Under the pieces are notes generated by a model. The model had not been told where the DNA came from. It did not search any database and saw only the letters and a program-made list of their open reading frames with translations. A stretch of 64,000 nucleotides of DNA from Thermoplasmata archaeon (GTDB taxonomy: Archaea > Thermoplasmatota > Thermoplasmata > Thermoplasmatales > Thermoplasmataceae), in NCBI GenBank assembly GCA_021835025.1, contig JAKBQY010000014.1, positions 82,508-146,507 on the forward strand, read 5' to 3'. Shown piece by piece: positions 30,065-40,133 of this stretch. Every line of letters begins with the position of its first letter. Position 1 is the stretch's first letter. The position numbers and the translations under genes were made by a program.

Positions 30065-30490
30065 CTACTTCACATTATTCTCTATTTTGTCAAGAAGATG
30101 TATCATATTATATTTTTCTTCTTCATTGAAATTTATTAAGGATTCTTCTATAAACTTTATGTGCTGTTCTTCTGTTTTTTTAAAGGTTATTTTACCCTTA
30201 TTTGTTATTTCAATATTTATCACCCTTCTATCTGATGAGCTTCTTTCACGCCTAACGAATCCATTTTTCTCCAGTTTATCTATAACTCCAGTAATCCAAC
30301 CCTGCGTAACCATATTTATGTTTGCCAGTTCAATCATAGGTAAAGGGCCTTTTTCCACTAAATTCTTCAGAATTCGATATTCAACGGTAGACATGCCAAG
30401 TGATAAAAGATTCTTCTCGGATGCTCTATACCACGTTTTCCATGTTCTTATAAACTCTCGCCAAACATCATATGCTTTGATACTTTCCAT
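30065..30490 (-). CDS. MarR-family transcriptional regulator
   Basis: LANINMVTQGWITGVIDKLEKNGFVRRERSSSDRRVINIEITNKGKITFKKTEEQH. Confidence 0.88.
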   Translation of the reverse strand: MESIKAYDVWREFIRTWKTWYRASEKNLLSLGMSTVEYRILKNLVEKGPLPMIELANINMVTQGWITGVIDKLEKNGFVRRERSSSDRRVINIEITNKGKITFKKTEEQHIKFIEESLINFNEEEKYNMIHLLDKIENNVK

Positions 30491-30642
30491 TTATATCTTT
30501 TACCTATTTACTACTTATATTTTATTGTTTCTATATAGTAAATTATTTCCTGTTAAAATATTTATTCATAAAACCTTTAGATTATTAAATCGGTAAGTCC
30601 GGATATTCGCATAATTTTTATACTAAATAAATATTATATTAT

Positions 30643-30789
30643 ATGGGTCTAGGTAAAAGAGATTTAAATAGAAAAAAGAAAAGTATTGAAATGAAGATCG
30701 ATGAACTTGAACAAAAAGCCAGAAAAAATCCCATGGATAAAAGCATCCAGGAAGAAATAAAGCAATTGAAAAAGAAAATTGATAAATAA
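30643..30789 (+). CDS. Small charged coiled-coil protein (48 aa)
   Basis: ATG GGT CTA...: MGLGKRDLNRKKKSIEMKIDELEQKARKNPMDKSIQEEIKQLKKKIDK*; too short for the ORF track. Confidence 0.5.
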   Translation: MGLGKRDLNRKKKSIEMKIDELEQKARKNPMDKSIQEEIKQLKKKIDK

Positions 30790-30790
30790 A

Positions 30791-31045
30791 TTAATATGGT
30801 GGCAATGGCTTTAAAAGCTTGCCATCCTTAACCTCGGGCTGATATACGGGGACATTTATTTCAACATATCTAACTTCCTTTTTTTCAAGTTTTTTCAATA
30901 ACATCTCTATCGATGTGTTCTGGTCATTTGCTATATTGCATATTGATGTTATCTCATCCCTTTCAAGAGCCCGGTCAGTGCCATCAAGATATCTTATTTT
31001 TATTGACTGTATTTTATCACAGATGTACATATAAATATATAGCAT
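30791..31045 (-). CDS. Hypothetical small protein (84 aa)
   Basis: ORF IQSIKIRYLDGTDRALERDEITSICNIANDQNTSIEMLLKKLEKKEVRYVEINVPVYQPEVKDGKLLKPLPPY; start uncertain. Confidence 0.5.
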   Translation of the reverse strand: MLYIYMYICDKIQSIKIRYLDGTDRALERDEITSICNIANDQNTSIEMLLKKLEKKEVRYVEINVPVYQPEVKDGKLLKPLPPY

Positions 31046-31063
31046 TTGATTACATAACTTTTT

Positions 31064-31516
31064 TTATTGTATATTAATTATTATCTCATATATTATTTTG
31101 CATATATCTTCAATAGGCTTTGATTGCACATTGACTGTAAAAATTCTATTCCCTGGCAAATGATCAAGAGCTTCGTAGTATATCGTATCTGATCTTTGAA
31201 CATCCAGATTTTCTGATATCTTTTCCTTACTGTACTTCCTTTCGTTCATTCTCCCCAAAATTGCATCTTCATCATCCTTCAGTATGATAACATAATCGCA
31301 TTTCAACAAATGGGAATAGTGGGCTTCAACAACTGTGCAATCCATTTTAATTTCTTTCAATGAATCTATGTCTACACATCCATTTTGTATGAGTTGTCTT
31401 TCTTCTGCCACATCATTTAGCGAAGAGCACTGAATGCCCATGGATTTCAGGTAATTACACACCGTGGTTTTGCCCGTTGCTGGAATTCCAGTTATACATA
31501 TCATTTTCTTCACCAA
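31064..31516 (-). CDS. AK6/Fap7-type adenylate kinase-like NTPase
   Basis: MICITGIPATGKTTVCNYLKSMG; VVEAHYSHLLKCDYVIIL. Confidence 0.85.
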   Translation of the reverse strand: MVKKMICITGIPATGKTTVCNYLKSMGIQCSSLNDVAEERQLIQNGCVDIDSLKEIKMDCTVVEAHYSHLLKCDYVIILKDDEDAILGRMNERKYSKEKISENLDVQRSDTIYYEALDHLPGNRIFTVNVQSKPIEDICKIIYEIIINIQ

Positions 31517-32798
31517 AATAATTAATAAGTTTCAATGGCATTGTAAGATGTCTCCTTGCTATTATGGGAACCTCATAAAAACCTTCCTTTATTTTCCTGT
31601 TGATAATATATATTTCAGGATTCTTATAACGTCTTCTGCATACTGGACATCGATAATCCAGCTTTCCCTTTGACTTTGTCTTAACCCTGCAATTCGGGCA
31701 TACGGGAGGCTCCGCTTTCAAATTCTTTGATAGGCTGATAATTTTTATTTTTTCCAGTTTTATTGTGCCCATGGAATATGAACCGTAAGCCTTTACTACA
31801 TCCCCAGGGATCAATGACCATATAATTTTCCTGAAGTCTTTTGTTGGTTCAAACGCGGCAAGGTTTATATCAATATTTTTATATTTTGCACCGATAAAGT
31901 AATGCCCACCATGGATGTTATATGGATATGATGAGACAACAACGGTTATTGAATAGGATCCAAGCTCAAACAGATACTCCGGCTCATTGATTATATGATC
32001 ATCAGTGCCCTGATTGGTTTCAAATATTATGAACCCTTCGTCTTTTATATTATAATTTGCCTTCATTTCATCGTATATCTTCAGGAGGTCATAGCTATTG
32101 ACACCCCGTATTCCAAATATTACTGGTGTTTTGAATTTTGGAAATATAGCGGGATAGTTATTGGCATAATCAATATTGTTGAATGTACTTTCATATTTCT
32201 CAGGTATGGATGCCATGGATAATTTGGTATCTCTCTGCAGAAAATTATAATGTGGGTATTTATAATCAAGGAGTTCATAAGTTATTTTTTCTGCCGGCCA
32301 TGCAAGTGATGCCGCAGCCCCAATTATACCATGCCCATTATTGATTTTCCTATAAATTGCTCTGCCATCTAGATAGTTTTCTATAAATTCAGGTCTTATA
32401 TCATCCTCAAGTGCCTTCATATATAATTGGGGATGGAATCTACTACTGGAAACAACTATGCCCGGATTTGTATTTTCATCCTCCTTAACATAATAATCAC
32501 TGACTATTCCGTAGATCAAATCCATAAGTTCATATGCATCCGGTTCCTCCTTGATTCTATCATATGAATATACATATTTGTCATTTATTTTACCAATGAT
32601 TTTTTTATTTCCTGCTCCTTTTCCAAGATTTATATTCAGTGCACCATTCCCACGTGTTTTATGGCTTATGTTGGGATTTAATCTTACGAGCCCAGGATAA
32701 CCTATAATATCATATCTTGAGTTTCTAGCGATCTGGGAAATAATATATGTTGTACACATTTCGTTTTTGTTGTCAGTGTCATCAATTCCAACATACAT
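31455..32798 (-). CDS. tiaS: tRNA(Ile2) 2-agmatinylcytidine synthetase TiaS
   Basis: MYVGIDDTDNKNEMCTTYI..., C-terminal zinc ribbon PVCPNCRVKTKSKGKLDYRCPVCRRRYKNPE. Confidence 0.93.
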   Translation of the reverse strand: MYVGIDDTDNKNEMCTTYIISQIARNSRYDIIGYPGLVRLNPNISHKTRGNGALNINLGKGAGNKKIIGKINDKYVYSYDRIKEEPDAYELMDLIYGIVSDYYVKEDENTNPGIVVSSSRFHPQLYMKALEDDIRPEFIENYLDGRAIYRKINNGHGIIGAAASLAWPAEKITYELLDYKYPHYNFLQRDTKLSMASIPEKYESTFNNIDYANNYPAIFPKFKTPVIFGIRGVNSYDLLKIYDEMKANYNIKDEGFIIFETNQGTDDHIINEPEYLFELGSYSITVVVSSYPYNIHGGHYFIGAKYKNIDINLAAFEPTKDFRKIIWSLIPGDVVKAYGSYSMGTIKLEKIKIISLSKNLKAEPPVCPNCRVKTKSKGKLDYRCPVCRRRYKNPEIYIINRKIKEGFYEVPIIARRHLTMPLKLINYFGEENDMYNWNSSNGQNHGV

Positions 32799-32800
32799 AA

Positions 32801-33577
32801 TTATTCTCCAAATCTCCTTTTTCTCGACTGGTATGATAAAATTGCTCGAAGAAAATCTATCTTCTTTAGTTCAGGCCAGTTTACATCGGAGAAATATAGT
32901 TCAGAATATGCCGATTGCCAAAGCAAAAAATTGGAAATCCTCTCTTCCCCGCTTGTTCTCAAAATTAAATCAGGATCACTCAAAGTATTATCGTACAGAT
33001 AATTTCTGAAAAGTTTTTCATCAATATCATCCGGACTGTATTTTCCATTTCGTATATCAATTGCAATATTCTTTACTGCATTGATAATCTCCTGTCTACC
33101 CCCATATCCAATTGCAAGATTGAATTTGAATTTTTCAAAATTTTTTGTTACATTCTGTATTTCGCTTATTGTTTTTTTCAGGTAATCAGGAAGTGAATTT
33201 ATATCTCCTATTACATTGACATTTATTTCATTTTTATATATTCTCTCGTCCTTTAAAAGATCACTGAGCGAATCGTTTATAAGTTGAAACAGAAAGTTTA
33301 CCTCTTTCTCTTTTCGCTTAAAATTTTCCGTGGAAAAAGCATAAACTGTAATTATTTTTATGCCAATCTCCCTTGACCAATCCAGAACCTCCTCAAGTTT
33401 ATCCTTTCCCTTTACATGGCCTTCATTTTCAGATAGGCCTATGGAGCGAGCATATCTTCTATTACCATCTGTAATGATACCAAGATGGTTTGGAACTTTA
33501 TATTTTTTAATTTCCTCGAGAAGGGCATTTTCATATATCCCAGAAGCAATATCTCCTATCCTATTGGCTATACTCAT
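32801..33577 (-). CDS. uppS: cis-prenyltransferase (undecaprenyl/polyprenyl diphosphate synthase-like)
   Basis: PNHLGIITDGNRRYARSIGLSENEGHVKG, TVYAFSTENFKR, DLILRTSGEERISNFLLWQSAYSELYF. Confidence 0.95.
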   Translation of the reverse strand: MSIANRIGDIASGIYENALLEEIKKYKVPNHLGIITDGNRRYARSIGLSENEGHVKGKDKLEEVLDWSREIGIKIITVYAFSTENFKRKEKEVNFLFQLINDSLSDLLKDERIYKNEINVNVIGDINSLPDYLKKTISEIQNVTKNFEKFKFNLAIGYGGRQEIINAVKNIAIDIRNGKYSPDDIDEKLFRNYLYDNTLSDPDLILRTSGEERISNFLLWQSAYSELYFSDVNWPELKKIDFLRAILSYQSRKRRFGE

Positions 33578-33605
33578 TAATAACTAATTCCTATATAGTA
33601 TATAT

Positions 33606-34523
33606 TTATAATTTTTTTATCCCGATTGAATACATATTCAAATTTCTGGAATAACCATGTACTATTCTCTTATAAAGTATTTCAAATCCTGATTTTCTAA
33701 AGAAAACCATTCTATTTTCAAGTGTTTCATAATCACATATCTCGTAATAATTTATCACGCCATTCTTTTTTAGCGCTTTAAATGCAACATCAAGAAAATT
33801 GTATGCACCATGTGGTAAATTCATTATTATTCTATCAACATTACGATAATTTTTCATCAACTCAGCAGAATCTCCACATATTGGCGTTATATTGCCCTTA
33901 AGTTTATTCATTTCCATATTTTTCTTCATGATATCTATAGCATCGCAGTTTTTGTCCATTGCAACTATATCTGAATCAATTTTATGTGCAATTAATATTG
34001 AAAATGGGCCAATACCGCAAAACATATCAATTATGTATTCGTGTTCCTTTACCTCATTGGATATTCTTAACCTTTCGGTGGATAGTCTTGGTGAGAAATA
34101 GGTTTTCTGGACGTCGACAAAAAGGTTTATTGAATTCTCCCTGTAAGTTGTGGATGTTTTACCTTCCCCATATAATAATTTCAATGTTCTGGTCCTGAAT
34201 TCTCCATTAATTCCATTATCCAGATAAATTGTTTTTATATTTTTTCTCTCCATGAGATGCTTTGATAAAAATTTTGCCTCCTGCTCTGATTTTCCCTTTA
34301 TTATTGCAATATCACCTATAATATCATATGAAAAGGAAATTTTGCCATTTGTGTTTTCTTTTTGGACTCCAATCTTCTCCACATAATTATGTCCCTCAAT
34401 TTTTTTTATTACAGGAATATATACATAATTTTGATCATGCTGTATTCTGAAGTTGTTGTCAATAATATTCATTGACCTTAACTCTGCTATGGTATCATTT
34501 GCAAGTTTTTTATTTACCATCAT
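33606..34523 (-). CDS. trm5: tRNA (guanine37-N1)-methyltransferase Trm5
   Basis: FSPRLSTERLRISNEVKEHEYIIDMFCGIGPFSILIAHK, RIIMNLPHGAYNFLDVAF. ORF opens to 34658 but MMVNKKLANDTI at 34523 is the likelier start. Confidence 0.88.
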   Translation of the reverse strand: MMVNKKLANDTIAELRSMNIIDNNFRIQHDQNYVYIPVIKKIEGHNYVEKIGVQKENTNGKISFSYDIIGDIAIIKGKSEQEAKFLSKHLMERKNIKTIYLDNGINGEFRTRTLKLLYGEGKTSTTYRENSINLFVDVQKTYFSPRLSTERLRISNEVKEHEYIIDMFCGIGPFSILIAHKIDSDIVAMDKNCDAIDIMKKNMEMNKLKGNITPICGDSAELMKNYRNVDRIIMNLPHGAYNFLDVAFKALKKNGVINYYEICDYETLENRMVFFRKSGFEILYKRIVHGYSRNLNMYSIGIKKL

Positions 34524-36606
34524 ATGTATCAAGTCCACCCCTCTTATAATATTTCCCTGATATTTTTTTGGCATATGAAATAATATCCAGTGCAAGTTTA
34601 TCCGAGAAACCAAAAATATTTGAGATATCTCCTGGAACAGATGATGATATTTTCTCAAGAGTTTGGAAACCGTTGTTGTAAAGCCTTCTGGCCCTTACCC
34701 TTCCAACACCTGGAATTTCAGTAAGACTAATTATATCCTCCTTAATTCCCTCTCTTATCCTGAAGTTAAAATGCATGAGCTTCTTTTCATTTTTATTTTT
34801 TTCTGATGCAGCCAGGCGGTACATGGAATATGATATCCAGTCAGCGGATGAAACCCTGGCCTGTATGTCCCCCGGGCCAACACCATAATTTTCTGCTATG
34901 GTGTTTATGGAAACCTCATTTATCCATTCCTGCATAATTATGGCTGTTTTTGCGGCCTTCAGCGATTCGTCACTGAAATCGTTTATATTGTAATGATCAA
35001 GAAAATTTTCAATGTATTCATAATCACTTTGCCTGTAGTTGAATGAAAGCATATCTGGGGTCTTTGATATATAGTATAGGTACATGCCCTCGGAAAATTC
35101 CTTTTCAAGGCATTGCTCAAGTATCAATGAAGTGACAGGATCAATATAAAGCTCAGATGTTATTTTTCCGAAGGGCAATATGCCCAAATTTCCATTATTT
35201 TCAGTTATAAAATTATTGCTGCTGAGAAAATAAACTGCACTTTCAAATGATAAATCATAATCATCTATATCGTTCTGGGCTGCAAGAAGAGTTTTGCTGT
35301 AAAATTTCCCTATATCCCCATACGTTTTTGCTATGCCAGAAGCAACCAAGGAAAGCGTATTGAATCTTATTAAACTATTGGAATCCATTTTTGAAATTAT
35401 TGGCTCGAGTTCCCCCGTGAGATAATTTTTTGACACCTCAAACATTGACGGTGAAGTTGCATATATGTATCCATAGCCTTTTTTGTCATATTTTGGTCTT
35501 CCTGCCCTGCCGAGCATCTGTTGAATTTCAATATTTGATATTGGTTTGCTATAGCCATCAGAATATCTTGTAATATCTCTTATAATGACGGTTCTTGCGG
35601 GCATATTAACACCTGCGGCCAGTGTTGGTGTTGCCACAATGATTTTGATAAACCCTTCCTTAAAAAGTTTTTCAACAATTGTTCTCTGCTCATTTGATAA
35701 CCCAGCATGGTGATAACTTACTCCATGGGTTATCATATCAAGCATTTTTTCATTGAATTGGTCAACAGGAAAATCCATATTGCTTATTTCATTGTTAAAA
35801 TCAAAATTTGACATTAAAATATCTGCATATTTTTCGGCACTTCTTCTTGAATTCCTGAAAATTATGCATTGCCCCCCGTTTTTTATATTGTCGTCAATAA
35901 GTACCATTTCATCCTTTGAACCGAGATATTCCTTTTTGTCCCCCTTTATTAAATTATGCTTATATATAATGCCTGTTTCAAGGGGAACTGCCCTGAAATT
36001 AGAAATTACAGTTTCAGCATTCATCCATTTTGCAACCTCCTTTATATTTGATACCGTTGCAGACAAACCAAGCAAAATAATATCTGGATTTAAATACAAT
36101 AATGATGAAATCACAGTCTCAAGCCTGGGACCCCTTGTTTCATCGGAAATAAGGTGTATCTCATCAAATATAACAAGACCGAATTCGTTCAGGATATCAG
36201 GATCTTTATGTATCATTGAATCGGCTCTTTCGCTTGTGCATACTACGATATCATAATTTTTGATAAAAGAAGGTGACACATCATAATCACCTATGGAAAT
36301 TGTGACTCTCGCACCCAACGATCTCAATTTTTGCAATTCAGAAAATTTTTCCATTGCTAGAGACCTCAAAGGAACAATATACATCGATTTTCTTTTATTC
36401 AAAAACGTATTATATATTGCAACATATGCAATTAATGTTTTTCCTGAGGCTGTTGGCACTGAAACAATAACATTTTTATTATTTTTAATGTGTTCTATTG
36501 CTTTTTCCTGGTGCTCATACAGCTCAAAATCTATATTATCTGTAACGCTTAAAAATTCTGATGGAACAAGGAGGCTTAATTTCATTATAACACTATTATC
36601 ACACAT
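34510..36606 (-). CDS. hel308: Hel308/Hjm superfamily 2 DNA helicase
   Basis: VSVPTASGKTLIAYVA, IFDEIHLISDETRGPRLE, LSATVSNIKEVAKWM, VATPTLAAGVNMPARTVIIRD, QMLGRAGRPKYD. MKLSLLVPSEF is the likely start, ~18 nt downstream of the ORF start. Confidence 0.94.
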   Translation of the reverse strand: MCDNSVIMKLSLLVPSEFLSVTDNIDFELYEHQEKAIEHIKNNKNVIVSVPTASGKTLIAYVAIYNTFLNKRKSMYIVPLRSLAMEKFSELQKLRSLGARVTISIGDYDVSPSFIKNYDIVVCTSERADSMIHKDPDILNEFGLVIFDEIHLISDETRGPRLETVISSLLYLNPDIILLGLSATVSNIKEVAKWMNAETVISNFRAVPLETGIIYKHNLIKGDKKEYLGSKDEMVLIDDNIKNGGQCIIFRNSRRSAEKYADILMSNFDFNNEISNMDFPVDQFNEKMLDMITHGVSYHHAGLSNEQRTIVEKLFKEGFIKIIVATPTLAAGVNMPARTVIIRDITRYSDGYSKPISNIEIQQMLGRAGRPKYDKKGYGYIYATSPSMFEVSKNYLTGELEPIISKMDSNSLIRFNTLSLVASGIAKTYGDIGKFYSKTLLAAQNDIDDYDLSFESAVYFLSSNNFITENNGNLGILPFGKITSELYIDPVTSLILEQCLEKEFSEGMYLYYISKTPDMLSFNYRQSDYEYIENFLDHYNINDFSDESLKAAKTAIIMQEWINEVSINTIAENYGVGPGDIQARVSSADWISYSMYRLAASEKNKNEKKLMHFNFRIREGIKEDIISLTEIPGVGRVRARRLYNNGFQTLEKISSSVPGDISNIFGFSDKLALDIISYAKKISGKYYKRGGLDTYDGK

Positions 36607-36688
36607 TTTAAATACCTTTTTATATCACCCACATGAAAATGTGAAGAATCATAATAATTTTGAAATATAAACATTATTTGTATTTTAA

Positions 36689-38005
36689 TTATTGTTCATT
36701 CAATATATCGAGATATTTATAGGGATTCATTAAAAATTTATACAATTTAATATAATGGATATTTAAATCGTCTATTTTTTCAATTTTTTCAATATTGTAA
36801 TTTATTATTATACAGTTTCTTGCCTTAAATTTATTATTAAAGTCCATGAATGCGTTTATTTCCCTTTTTATATTTTTTTCATTTATGATATAAACTACCT
36901 GTACGGGAATAATTTTATTGTTTTTCTTTATTATAAAATCTATTTCATGTTTTAGGCTTACATAATAATATATCTCAAAATTATATACCCCTTTGATCCT
37001 GAATAATTCCTGAAATATAATATTTTCAATCATTTTGCCTTTATTTTCCATAATATTGAAACCCATATACGTTGTGAATGCATTATCCGAAGAATAAACT
37101 TTTTTTGGATTGTTCTCTTGTTCTTTTAAGGAAAAGGAAAATTTATTTATAAAAAATAAAAGATTTGAGGTTTCAATATAATATGAATATCTTTGAACAG
37201 TTTTTAAAGGTATGTGTATTGATTTATAAATACTGTTAAAACTGATTCTTGATGAAACATTTGTTAAATAAAATGTTATTAAATATTGCAATTCCCTTTC
37301 ATTTTTTATATTATAATGCGATACTATATCCTTTAAAATAATAGTATCAAAATAACCTTTTATAATATCATTTCTTATATCTGGATGAAGAACTAAAAAT
37401 GGCATGCCACCATATTTTATATACTGCTCCAATAAAGAATTAATCTTATCAAGATTAAAAATTATTTTTTCATTATTTTCAATATTGTTGAATAATAAAA
37501 ACTCTTCAAATGATAATGGCATTACATTTATATTGATACTTCTCCCGGATAATAAAGTTGAGAATTCTGAACTGAACAATTTTGATGATGATCCGGTGAT
37601 TAGAAATTTAACCCCCCTTTCACTTAAACCTCTTACAAATTTTTCCCATCCCTCAATTTCCTGTGCCTCGTCAATTAGGATTAAAACATCACTATCTTTT
37701 TTAATCAATTTAGAAAATGCATCGTAGATATCCAGCAATGTTTTATATTCATTTGTTAGCCTTTCATCATCTAAATTTATTACCAATGTGTTGTATTTAT
37801 TATGATTATTTATCCAGGATTTAATGACTTGTTTGGCTATAAATGATTTGCCCGATCTTCTCATTCCAGAAATTGTAACAATATGTATATCATTTAATAA
37901 ATTTAAAATTTTATTAACGTATTTTTCTCTGAATATCCCGGTGTCTATATTTTTATTCCAGAAATTGTATTCAGATAATATATTTATTAACTCTTCGGAT
38001 TCCAT
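36689..38005 (-). CDS. Archaeal AAA ATPase (AAA_14 + DUF4143-like)
   Basis: VTISGMRRSGKSFIAKQVIKSW, DVLILIDEAQEIEGWEKFVRGLSERGVKFLITGSSSKLFSSEFSTLLSGRSI, C-terminal ...EIDFIIKKNNKIIPVQVVY nuclease-like domain. Confidence 0.9.
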   Translation of the reverse strand: MESEELINILSEYNFWNKNIDTGIFREKYVNKILNLLNDIHIVTISGMRRSGKSFIAKQVIKSWINNHNKYNTLVINLDDERLTNEYKTLLDIYDAFSKLIKKDSDVLILIDEAQEIEGWEKFVRGLSERGVKFLITGSSSKLFSSEFSTLLSGRSININVMPLSFEEFLLFNNIENNEKIIFNLDKINSLLEQYIKYGGMPFLVLHPDIRNDIIKGYFDTIILKDIVSHYNIKNERELQYLITFYLTNVSSRISFNSIYKSIHIPLKTVQRYSYYIETSNLLFFINKFSFSLKEQENNPKKVYSSDNAFTTYMGFNIMENKGKMIENIIFQELFRIKGVYNFEIYYYVSLKHEIDFIIKKNNKIIPVQVVYIINEKNIKREINAFMDFNNKFKARNCIIINYNIEKIEKIDDLNIHYIKLYKFLMNPYKYLDILNEQ

Positions 38006-38416
38006 TGTATGTTATAGATGACATACTTTTATATAAAAATTATGTCTTTGATGACAAACTAATTTAAATAAAATATTTTTACTTCTACAGAGAACTTATA
38101 GATTTATTTTTAATAACGTTGATAAAATCCATTGCCTCTTCTTTTTCATAAACTTTAATTTTTATATTCTCTTTGTTCTTGAAAACCATTTCATAATAAT
38201 TAGCATAAATGATGGTAAAAATGATGGTGTTAGTTCAAACAAGATAAGAAAAAACATAAAGGATTCTAAAATTAATTGGCAAAAAAATAACGAAATTCCA
38301 CTCAACTCAAAAAATAGTTATTGGAACAGATATATTCTGGGGTAATAGAAAAACTCAAGATTATATAAATATATACTTTATTTATAAATTATTTTGTTAT
38401 AAATATATTTAAATAG

Positions 38417-38436
38417 TATTTCTAAATAAAGAAATA
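38417..38436. promoter_or_regulatory. Inverted repeat overlapping the start codon of an MFS gene (candidate operator)
   Basis: TATTTCT-AAATAA-AGAAATA; last base is the A of ATG at 38436. Confidence 0.4.
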
Positions 38437-40133
38437 TGGTTCAACAGAAGTGGATTGCTCTATCAAATACCACTCTAGGCCAATTGATGGTCACCATAAA
38501 TACAAGCATCATCATAGTGGCACTGCCCCCAATTTTTAGAGGTATAGGTTTACAACCATTGACTCATGGATCATTTCCATATCTATTATGGGTTATAATG
38601 TCATACATGATTGTTGTCTCCGTTCTTCTTGTTGCCGTGGGAAGACTATCAGATATGTATGGCAGGGTACGATTGTTCAACTTTGGATTTCTTGTTTTTA
38701 CCATAGGATCGATACTTCTTTATCTAACACCGGGAAAAGGAGATGCTGGTGCACTTGAACTCATAATTTTTCGTATAATTCAAGCAGTAGGTGGATCTTT
38801 TATTATGGCTAACAGTTTTGCAATAATTACAGACAATTTTGGCCCAGAGGATAGGGGATTCGCAATGGCAGTTAACAGCGTAGCTTCTGTTTCTGGCGTC
38901 AGTATAGGAATAGTCATAGGTGGAATATTATCAATTATATACTGGAGAGATGTGTTTTTATTAAGCGTGCCAGTGAGTATTTTTGGAACAATATGGTCAT
39001 ATTCAAAATTGCAAGAGACTTCACAAAGGAAAAAATCAGGGCTGGATATACCGGGAAATTTTACATTTGCTGGAGGTATAATAATTCTTCTTATAGGAAT
39101 AACATATGGAATAACCCCATATAAAAAGGATCCAATGGGATGGGACAACCCAATGGTCCTTCTCGCATTATCCATAGGTATTTTGCTTTTGATTGCATTT
39201 CCATTCATTGAAAAAAGAATGAAAAATCCAATGTTCAGGCTGGAATTGTTCAAAATAAGGGAATTTAGCATAGGTAATTTTACCGGCTTTATATCTGCTG
39301 TGGGCATGATGGGTTTGTTGTACATGCTTACATTATTATTTCAGGGAATATGGCTACCAATTCATGGATACCCTTTTTACGTTACTCCACTGTGGGCAGG
39401 AATTTACATGCTTCCTATGACGGTATCAATGGGCGTTTTTGGCATTATTGGGGGAATATTATCGGATAAACATGGAACAAAATGGTTAACGTCAATTGGA
39501 TTATTTATATCCGGGTTGGCCTTAATATTGCTGGCGCTTCTTCCATATAATTTTATTTATATTTTTATGGGAATTATTTTGTTTGTTTTTGGAGTAGGCT
39601 ATGGCATGTTCAATGCTCCAAATATCTCTGCAGTAATGGGGGCCGTTCCTATAGAATACAGGGGAACGGCATCGGGAATGCTTAATACAATGAGGAACGT
39701 GGGGTATACCGCGAGTATGGGATTGTTTTTTTCAATACTCATCTATGGATTATCACTATCATTGCCATCAACAATTTCATATGGACTTGCATCAGAACAT
39801 GCATCATCGTTAATACCATATATGAAGAATTTGCCCCCAACCCAGGCTATTTTTGGATCCTTTCTGGGCGTAAATCCAATAACCGTATTTATAAAAACTG
39901 TTCCTTCATCCGTTATAAATTCTATCGGTGGTTCAACATTATCAACAATTACGGGAAATAAATTTTTTTCAATTATTCTGGCACCGGCATTTATGGGTTC
40001 ACTTGATAATGTCTTTTATATTGCGGCAGGAATGACAATTTTAAGTGGATTCATATCACTTTTCAGGGAGACGGCTGGTAAAAAAAGGGTAAAGAAAAGG
40101 CAAAAAAACATCAAAAGTAAAAAAATAAATTAG
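38436..40133 (+). CDS. MFS transporter, DHA2 family, 14 TM
   Basis: LGQLMVTINTSIIIVALPPIF, VGRLSDMYGRVRLFNFGF, RIIQAVGGSFIMANSFAIITDNF. Confidence 0.92.
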   Translation: MVQQKWIALSNTTLGQLMVTINTSIIIVALPPIFRGIGLQPLTHGSFPYLLWVIMSYMIVVSVLLVAVGRLSDMYGRVRLFNFGFLVFTIGSILLYLTPGKGDAGALELIIFRIIQAVGGSFIMANSFAIITDNFGPEDRGFAMAVNSVASVSGVSIGIVIGGILSIIYWRDVFLLSVPVSIFGTIWSYSKLQETSQRKKSGLDIPGNFTFAGGIIILLIGITYGITPYKKDPMGWDNPMVLLALSIGILLLIAFPFIEKRMKNPMFRLELFKIREFSIGNFTGFISAVGMMGLLYMLTLLFQGIWLPIHGYPFYVTPLWAGIYMLPMTVSMGVFGIIGGILSDKHGTKWLTSIGLFISGLALILLALLPYNFIYIFMGIILFVFGVGYGMFNAPNISAVMGAVPIEYRGTASGMLNTMRNVGYTASMGLFFSILIYGLSLSLPSTISYGLASEHASSLIPYMKNLPPTQAIFGSFLGVNPITVFIKTVPSSVINSIGGSTLSTITGNKFFSIILAPAFMGSLDNVFYIAAGMTILSGFISLFRETAGKKRVKKRQKNIKSKKIN

